Shown here piece by piece: positions 1-5,159 of a DNA stretch of 5,159 bases. Numbering within the stretch: the first letter of the stretch is position 1; every line of letters begins with the position of its first letter. Source of the stretch: Aquificaceae bacterium (GTDB taxonomy: Bacteria; Aquificota; Aquificia; Aquificales; Aquificaceae). A program made the position numbers and the translations under genes. The stretch covers positions 1 to 5,159 of the forward strand of contig JALSTO010000015.1 of NCBI GenBank assembly GCA_026983685.1. The letters run 5' to 3'. The notes under the pieces were generated by a model that was not told the origin of the DNA, ran no database searches, and worked only from the letters and a program-made list of their open reading frames with translations.

Positions 1-4
1 AACT

Positions 5-1102
5 ATGGTAGAAATCAAGGGGAAGATTGAGGAGCTAAAGGAAAGGTTTGAGGATATAAAGCGGGTCATAGACCCCGAAAAGTTGAAGGAGGAGCTTACC
101 CAAATAGACCAGACTATGTCGGAGCAGGGCTTCTGGAACGACCAGGAAAAGGCTAAGCAGGTCATCCAGAGGAGAAAGTGGCTTGAAGAAACCGTAGATT
201 CTCTTGAGGAGCTGGAAAGGTCCCTCAGCGACGTGGAGGAGCTCTCAAGCGTTACCCCCGAGGAGGATACCGATACCTGGGCGATAATTGAGGACGAGAT
301 GCAGTCCTTAGAGAAGAAGCTCGGTGAGCTTGAACTCAAGACCTACCTCTCCGGTGAGATGGATTCCAAGAACGCCTACCTGACCATACAGGCGGGAGCT
401 GGGGGTACGGAAGCCTGCGACTGGGCTGAGATGCTTATGAGGATGTACCGCAGGTGGGCGGAGAGGAAAGGCTATGATGTTGAGGTCGTTGATATTACTC
501 CCGACGATGTAGCTGGTATAAAGAGCGTAACCCTTCTGATAAAAGGTCCCTACGCCTACGGCTACCTGAAGGGAGAGCAGGGAGTCCACAGGCTCGTCAG
601 GATATCACCCTTTGACTCCAACGCAAGAAGACACACCTCCTTCGCTGCTGTCTCGGTTACACCAGAGATTGATGAGGACATAAATATAGACATAAGGGAC
701 GAGGACCTGAAGATAGAGACCTTCAGAGCCTCGGGAGCAGGTGGGCAGTACGTCAACAAGACCGATACCGCTGTTCGTATAACCCACATACCCACGGGGA
801 TAGTTGTATCCTGTCAGCAGGAAAGGTCCCAGTTCCAGAACAGGCGCAAAGCCCTTCAGCTTCTGAAGGCTAAGCTCTACCAGCTTGAACAGCAGAAGCT
901 CTTGGAAAAGAAAAAGCAGTATGAGGGAGAGAAGACGGATATAGGTTGGGGACACCAGATAAGGTCTTACGTCTTTCACCCTTACAGGCTCATAAAGGAT
1001 CTCAGAACAGGCTACGAGACAGGTAACGTTGATGCGGTCATGGATGGGGACATAGACGAGTTCATAGAGCAGTATCTTAAGTGGAGTGCAAAGAAAAACT
1101 AA
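5..1102 (+). CDS. prfB: Peptide chain release factor 2 (RF2)
   Basis: Class I release factor that reads UAA and UGA stop codons in the ribosomal A site and triggers hydrolysis of the peptidyl-tRNA ester in the cytoplasm. The 365-residue product has the same length as E. coli RF2 as I recall it, and is colinear with it. Residues 1-110 form the charged helical N-terminal domain. The stop-codon reading tripeptide Ser-Pro-Phe is at 201-203 (RF1 has Pro-x-Thr instead). The catalytic Gly-Gly-Gln is at 246-248 inside [13 protein letters not shown], with Gln248 the residue that is N5-methylated by PrmC in other bacteria. Ala242 stands where E. coli K-12 has its unusual Thr246. The start ATG matches the RF2 N-terminus, but only four bases precede it, so its ribosome-binding site lies outside the window. 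The reading frame is continuous through the place where many prfB genes carry a programmed +1 frameshift. The stop is TAA, 16 bases before gap. Identification is firm. Confidence 0.97.
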   Translation: MVEIKGKIEELKERFEDIKRVIDPEKLKEELTQIDQTMSEQGFWNDQEKAKQVIQRRKWLEETVDSLEELERSLSDVEELSSVTPEEDTDTWAIIEDEMQSLEKKLGELELKTYLSGEMDSKNAYLTIQAGAGGTEACDWAEMLMRMYRRWAERKGYDVEVVDITPDDVAGIKSVTLLIKGPYAYGYLKGEQGVHRLVRISPFDSNARRHTSFAAVSVTPEIDEDINIDIRDEDLKIETFRASGAGGQYVNKTDTAVRITHIPTGIVVSCQQERSQFQNRRKALQLLKAKLYQLEQQKLLEKKKQYEGEKTDIGWGHQIRSYVFHPYRLIKDLRTGYETGNVDAVMDGDIDEFIEQYLKWSAKKN

Positions 1103-1103
1103 G

Positions 1104-1109
1104 TATAAT
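1104..1109 (+). promoter_or_regulatory. Candidate -10 element for gap
   Basis: A perfect TATAAT hexamer lies in the 16-base gap between the prfB stop and the gap ATG, ending 9 bases before the start codon. A transcript from it would begin about 1-3 bases ahead of the ATG or at it, so it would be practically leaderless. That would fit the absence of any Shine-Dalgarno sequence before gap. No good -35 is visible: the best match is TGGAGT at 1082-1087, 3 of 6, with a 16-base spacer. A chance AT-rich spacer is the alternative explanation. Confidence 0.35.
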
Positions 1110-1112
1110 TAA

Positions 1113-2146
<1,034 letters not shown>

Positions 2147-2147
<1 letters not shown>

Positions 2148-3361
2148 TGTCCGAAGAGTTTCAATCTCCCAGAGGCTTCCACGACATACTCGGTAAAGAC
2201 CTGAGAAAGTTCAGGAAGATAACCTCCGTAGTCAGGGAATACCTAAAAAGGCACAACTACGAGGAGATAATAACCCCGGTAGTTGAGTACGCGAAGGTCT
2301 TTGAGAGGAGCATAGGTGAGGTTACGGATATAGTTCAGAAGGAGATGTTCGTCTTCAAGGACAGGAAGGGGAGGCTCCTCTCCCTGAGACCCGAGGGAAC
2401 GGCAGGTGTCGTAAGAGCCTACATACAGCACAAGCTATACGCCCTCAAACCTTACCATAAGCTCTTTTACGAAGGTCCTATGTTCAGGTACGAGAGGCCT
2501 CAGGCGGGAAGGTACAGGCAGTTCCACCAGATAGGGGCAGAGGTCTTCGGTATAGGAGAGCCCTTTGCGGATGCTGAGCTTATAAAGCTCGTCAGCGATA
2601 TACTCAATGAGCTGAAGGTTAAGGCTACCATTGAGATAAACTCCCTCGGCTGTAGGGTCTGCAGACCAGCTTACAGGGAAGCCCTAACCCAGTACCTCCA
2701 CAACGTTGCTGGTGAGCTCTGCGATGTATGCATTGATAGGAAGGACAGAAATCCCTTAAGGGTCCTTGATTGTAAGGTTGAGACCTGCCAGACAGCGGTC
2801 AAGGAAGCTCCCAAGGTGGTTGACTTCCTCTGTGAGGACTGCAGGAGACACTACGAGGAGTTAAAAGTTTACCTGAGCAAGCTTGAGGTTCCCTACAGGG
2901 AAAATCCGGGTCTCGTCAGGGGTCTTGACTACTACACGAGGACTGTCTTTGAAGCGGTTTCGGAGTCAATCGGTGCAGCGGTTATAGCCGGAGGGAGGTA
3001 CGACTACCTTGTTGAGGAGCTCGGTGGTCCTCCCACGCCGGCTTTGGGTTTTGCGGTCGGTATAGAGAGGCTGTCCCTGCTCGTGGAGGACCCCGGTAAG
3101 GAAGAGGAGTTTTACTTCGTGATCCCCCTTGGTGATGTCCTTCCCCAGGCACTGAAGGTAGCCCAGAACATAAGGGAGAGGGGAAAGGTAGCGGAGCTCT
3201 CCTATAGGAGAGGAGGACTCAAGAAGCAGATGGAGTTTGCCAACAAAATAGGTGCGGATTACGTAGTTATAGTGGGTGAAGATGAGCTTAAAGAGGGCGT
3301 GGTCTCCCTGAAGGATATGAGGACAGGAGAGCAGGTGAAGATAAAGCCCGAGGAGATCTAA
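2147..3361 (+). CDS. hisS: Histidyl-tRNA synthetase
   Basis: Class II aminoacyl-tRNA synthetase that charges tRNA-His with histidine in the cytoplasm, normally as a homodimer. The product has 404 residues, at the short end for bacterial HisRS (about 420). Class II motif 1 lies around 34-66. Motif 2 is at about 112-135, including FRYERPQAGRYRQFHQ. The two histidine-specific signatures are LVRGLDYYTR at 256-265 and AGGRYDYLV at 281-289. Motif 3 is GFAVGIERL at 301-309 with Arg308. The C-terminal anticodon-binding domain runs from about 322 to the end. These signatures separate it from the HisZ paralogue, which has degenerate histidine motifs. Residues 165-235 form an insertion carrying eight cysteines (169, 172, 192, 195, 209, 214, 229, 232), which look like metal ligands. 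The start is chosen from the ribosome-binding site at 2136-2141 and the family-like N-terminus MSEEFQSPRGFHDIL. It overlaps gap by one base and meets a convergent gene at its stop. Confidence 0.96.
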
Positions 3362-3957
3362 GGGTACACCCTCTCGTACTTTCCTTCCCTGAGTCTGTAT
3401 ATGGATTCAACACCGAAGCCCTCTTTCCTCAGGAGTTCATATATCTCCTTTGCGGTCTTTTCCCCCCTGACACCTAAGACAACACCACATCTGGGGTCTA
3501 TCTCGTCGGGTATGGGCAGAAGAACAGCCTCCTTTCTTCCCTTCAGGAAGCTCTCCGCTCTCGTTCCCTCCGATATCGCCACGAAGGTTATGAAGTGATC
3601 GGGCTTCTTCACAAAGGGATTTAGCTTTAGGAGAAACATCCTCAAGTGGAGCTTCACCCCGAGGGCGTGAAATCTTATCCAGTAGCCTATCGTGGGCTCC
3701 TTTCCTTCTGAGGTCTTCCTTATGTAGGCTATCGTCTTTCCGTTCTCCTTCTCAACCTTCAGAAGCTCGTTCTTGGTCTGCCTGCTCCAGCTCCACACAT
3801 CCCTCTCAAAGCCAGGGTCTGTGGCTATGACCTTTAGGACCTCTCCTTCCTTCATCTTCTTCACTGTCTCGGAGGTCATCACTATGGGAACTGGGCAAGA
3901 TAAACCGCTGAGGTCAAGCTCTCTATCAAAGCTTATCTCTTCCTTTACCGTCTTCAT
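3358..3957 (-). CDS. TusA-family sulfur carrier fused to a DUF3343-type domain
   Basis: A 199-residue soluble-looking protein with two domains. Residues about 13-82 are a TusA/SirA/YedF fold: LDLSGLSCPVPIV places the family's Cys-Pro-x-Pro at 21-24, with Cys21 the expected persulfide-carrying residue. Residues about 122-199 resemble DUF3343, a domain described as a putative Se/S carrier, with the typical ITFVAISEGTRAESFL opening and a second cysteine, Cys157, in RCGVVLGV. Between them, about 88-121 is a basic and hydrophobic linker. TusA proteins pass sulfur as a persulfide, for tRNA thiolation, cofactor synthesis or, in sulfur oxidisers, to Hdr/Sox-type pathways; which applies here cannot be told. 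The start ATG is 5 bases after the end of the upstream membrane gene, with a weak TAGG site ahead of it. A TTG at 3966 overlapping that gene's stop (3 residues more) is the alternative start. The TAG stop interlocks with the hisS stop. Domain calls are confident; the physiological role is unknown. Confidence 0.88.
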   Translation of the reverse strand: MKTVKEEISFDRELDLSGLSCPVPIVMTSETVKKMKEGEVLKVIATDPGFERDVWSWSRQTKNELLKVEKENGKTIAYIRKTSEGKEPTIGYWIRFHALGVKLHLRMFLLKLNPFVKKPDHFITFVAISEGTRAESFLKGRKEAVLLPIPDEIDPRCGVVLGVRGEKTAKEIYELLRKEGFGVESIYRLREGKYERVYP

Positions 3958-3962
3958 AACTT

Positions 3963-4829
3963 TCAACCTATGTTTATAGCCCTGCCGAGGGAAGGTCCAC
4001 CCTCAAAGCCAGCAACGTATAGACTTACCATCCTTCCAGCCCTTTCTAAGGAGCTCACGATGACCTCGTCGTTCAGCTGGAAGGGACTCTCCATCTCAAA
4101 TATAACGACCGCGCTTCCCTCTTCAAGCTTAACGGGAACGGATAAAAGCCCCTTCTCCCTGTCCATCAGAGGTGTGTAGTCATCAATGGACCTCTTGGGC
4201 ACAAGGTGTATCCTCCTAACGTTGAACCTATCCTTCACTATCTTCAGAAAGTCCTCAACACTCTGGCTTTGGGTTGAGCCATCAAGAAGGAACTTCAGGG
4301 CATCAAGCTCCTTTCTGTCCCTCTCCCATCTGGCAAAATCTCCCAGGAGCTTTCTGTAAGAGGTCCTCAATTTGTTCACCGAATCCCTTTCCTTCTTTAT
4401 CACGCTCAGGAAGTCGGGTATCATAGCGGAGAGGAAGGAGGCGGTCAGGATTATCAGGGTTGAAAAGAGCCATAGGGGTTCTTTCGCAAGTATGTAGGCT
4501 GAGAGAACAACGCCTGCGCCGAGGAGTATGCCCGCGGAAAGGGTGTTCCTGTTGGCGTGAACCACTATCAGAGGTATGAGTGAGGTTAAAGCCTTCGGGT
4601 CCTGAGAGAGGAAGACCATAGGAGGCAGAAAAACAACATCAACGAACCTGTTTAAAAACTTAACCTTTTCATACTTCAGGTAAGAAAGGAGTCCGAAGGA
4701 GAAGTAAAGGGCTGTTGTCACTATAAGTGTGCTTCTGGAAGGAGGTTCAAGGTTAAGGGAGAGAAGCAGGAAATAAAGGGAGACGAGAAATCTAACTCCC
4801 AGGAAAACCTCCTTCACCATTTTTCTCAT
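3963..4829 (-). CDS. Membrane protein: about six TM segments, coiled coil, GAF-like domain
   Basis: I do not recognise a named family. The 288-residue product has an N-terminal half with about six hydrophobic segments: 9-27, 33-51, 60-75, 79-91, 97-114 and 118-143. A charged helical stretch at about 145-182 ([20 protein letters not shown] onward) looks like a signalling coiled coil. Residues about 185-275 look like a small GAF domain, ending in the typical pattern of [18 protein letters not shown], a loop, then a final helix 254-274. This is the shape of a sensor kinase or diguanylate cyclase input module, but no H-box, ATPase, GGDEF, EAL or phosphatase motif follows. The C-terminal tail [12 protein letters not shown] ends cleanly at TGA, and no sign of a lost output domain follows, because the next gene starts 5 bases on. 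It is the first gene of a two-gene - strand unit with the TusA/DUF3343 protein. The start ATG at 4829 has no Shine-Dalgarno; ATG at codon 4 is an alternative. GAF assignment is by pattern only. Confidence 0.8.
   Translation of the reverse strand: MRKMVKEVFLGVRFLVSLYFLLLSLNLEPPSRSTLIVTTALYFSFGLLSYLKYEKVKFLNRFVDVVFLPPMVFLSQDPKALTSLIPLIVVHANRNTLSAGILLGAGVVLSAYILAKEPLWLFSTLIILTASFLSAMIPDFLSVIKKERDSVNKLRTSYRKLLGDFARWERDRKELDALKFLLDGSTQSQSVEDFLKIVKDRFNVRRIHLVPKRSIDDYTPLMDREKGLLSVPVKLEEGSAVVIFEMESPFQLNDEVIVSSLERAGRMVSLYVAGFEGGPSLGRAINIG
3967..3970 (-). promoter_or_regulatory. Weak ribosome-binding site of the sulfur carrier gene
   Basis: On the - strand, TAGG lies 9 bases before the ATG at 3957, within the last codons of the membrane protein gene. 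It suits the ATG at 3957 better than the TTG at 3966, which would begin immediately after it with no spacer. It is short, so translational coupling to the upstream gene may matter more. Confidence 0.45.
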
Positions 4830-4850
4830 TCTGCTAAATTATCATATAAT
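4823..4850 (+). promoter_or_regulatory. Candidate cysS promoter
   Basis: TTCTCA at 4823-4828 (4 of 6 to the sigma-70 -35), a 16-base spacer, then a perfect TATAAT at 4845-4850. Only 6 bases separate the -10 from the cysS ATG, so transcription would start at or about the A of the start codon. The -35 lies over the first codons of the divergent membrane protein gene. Confidence 0.55.
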
Positions 4851-4867
4851 AAATCCATGAGTTTGAA
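4838..4867 (-). promoter_or_regulatory. Candidate promoter of the - strand membrane/sulfur-carrier unit
   Basis: Read on the - strand: TTCAAA (4862-4867, 4 of 6 to the -35), an 18-base spacer, then GATAAT (4838-4843, 5 of 6 to the -10), ending 8 bases before the ATG at 4829. Its -10 abuts the + strand -10 with one base between, and its -35 lies within the first cysS codons. The transcript would have a leader of only 1-3 bases. Confidence 0.45.
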
Positions 4868-5159
4868 GATCCACAATACCCTGACGGGTAAGAACGAGGA
4901 GTTCGTTCCCATAAATCCACCTAAGGTTTTAATATACACCTGCGGTGTTACCGTTTACGACGACTCCCATGTAGGCCACGGCAGGAGTTTCATAGTCTTT
5001 GACACCTTCAGGAGGTTCTTGGAACACCTTGGCTACGACGTAAAGTTCGTGAGAAACTTCACCGATGTGGACGACAAGATAATAAACAGGGCGAAGGAGG
5101 AGTGCACGGACTTCATGACCATAGCCAACAGATACATAGCAAGTTACTACAGAGACATG
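4857..5159 (+). CDS. cysS: Cysteinyl-tRNA synthetase, N-terminal part (cut by window end)
   Basis: Class I aminoacyl-tRNA synthetase that charges tRNA-Cys with cysteine in the cytoplasm. The window holds the first 101 codons; the full protein is usually about 460-500 residues, so the KMSKS loop and tRNA-binding domains lie beyond the end. The N-terminus reads [16 protein letters not shown] as in bacterial CysRS. Cys29 in [18 protein letters not shown] is the first ligand of the active-site zinc that selects cysteine. The class I HIGH motif is the variant HVGH at 38-41. [13 protein letters not shown] at 67-79 is the next family signature. The frame is open to the last base, so this is truncation by the window, not a pseudogene. 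There is no Shine-Dalgarno before the ATG; a perfect -10 hexamer 6 bases upstream suggests a leaderless mRNA. It is divergent from the - strand pair across 27 bases. Confidence 0.96.
   Translation, partial: MSLKIHNTLTGKNEEFVPINPPKVLIYTCGVTVYDDSHVGHGRSFIVFDTFRRFLEHLGYDVKFVRNFTDVDDKIINRAKEECTDFMTIANRYIASYYRDM

Noticed and set aside
605..979. 124-residue open frame on the - strand inside prfB
   Set aside because: Low-complexity, Leu-rich translation antisense to a firmly identified gene, with no recognisable domain; a shadow of prfB codon bias.
3361..3372. Inverted repeat AGGGTACACCCT directly after the hisS stop, a possible terminator
   Set aside because: The stem is only 4 bp with a 4-base loop, no T-run follows on either strand, and it lies within the coding end of the convergent gene.
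3401..3598. 65-residue + strand open frame antisense to the sulfur carrier gene
   Set aside because: The - strand frame has clear domain motifs and purine-rich sense bias; the + strand frame has neither.
3958..3966. TTG start for the sulfur carrier, overlapping the membrane gene stop
   Set aside because: The ATG three codons later has better spacing from TAGG; the TTG would leave none. It remains possible because overlaps of this kind are common here.

Overview
The window reads as chromosomal housekeeping DNA from a thermophilic bacterium, most likely of the Aquificota (the Aquifex/Hydrogenobacter/Thermocrinis side). I infer this from several things: very heavy use of AGG/AGA for Arg and ATA for Ile, purine-rich sense strands on every gene whichever strand it lies on, Glu/Lys-rich proteins, extreme compactness (no intergenic gap longer than 27 bases), and a GAPDH with features I associate with that group. 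No database search was possible, so the genus is left open.

Layout. On the + strand, prfB (peptide chain release factor 2, complete), gap (glyceraldehyde-3-phosphate dehydrogenase, complete) and hisS (histidyl-tRNA synthetase, complete) run head to tail. The prfB-gap gap is 16 bases, and the gap stop and hisS start share one base. hisS then meets a convergent gene, and their stop codons interlock. On the - strand lies a tight two-gene unit: upstream, a membrane protein with about six transmembrane segments, a coiled coil and a GAF-like domain; downstream, a two-domain sulfur-carrier protein (TusA domain plus a DUF3343-type putative Se/S-carrier domain). Finally cysS (cysteinyl-tRNA synthetase) starts divergently on the + strand and is cut off by the window end after 101 codons.

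How the parts fit. prfB, hisS and cysS serve translation and gap serves central carbon metabolism; such mixed packing is common in compact thermophile genomes. The unusual part is the - strand pair. A predicted sulfur carrier with one conserved-looking cysteine in each domain appears to be co-expressed with a sensor-shaped membrane protein that has no visible kinase, cyclase or phosphatase output. The pair shares a 27-base divergent promoter region with cysS. This is the best candidate here for something not well described, but its function is inference.

Expression signals. Three genes (gap, cysS and the membrane protein gene) lack a Shine-Dalgarno sequence and have a -10-like hexamer only 6-9 bases before the start codon, which suggests leaderless or nearly leaderless transcripts. 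The internal genes hisS and the sulfur carrier have recognisable or plausible ribosome-binding sites. I see no RNA genes, insertion sequences, CRISPR arrays or convincing terminators.
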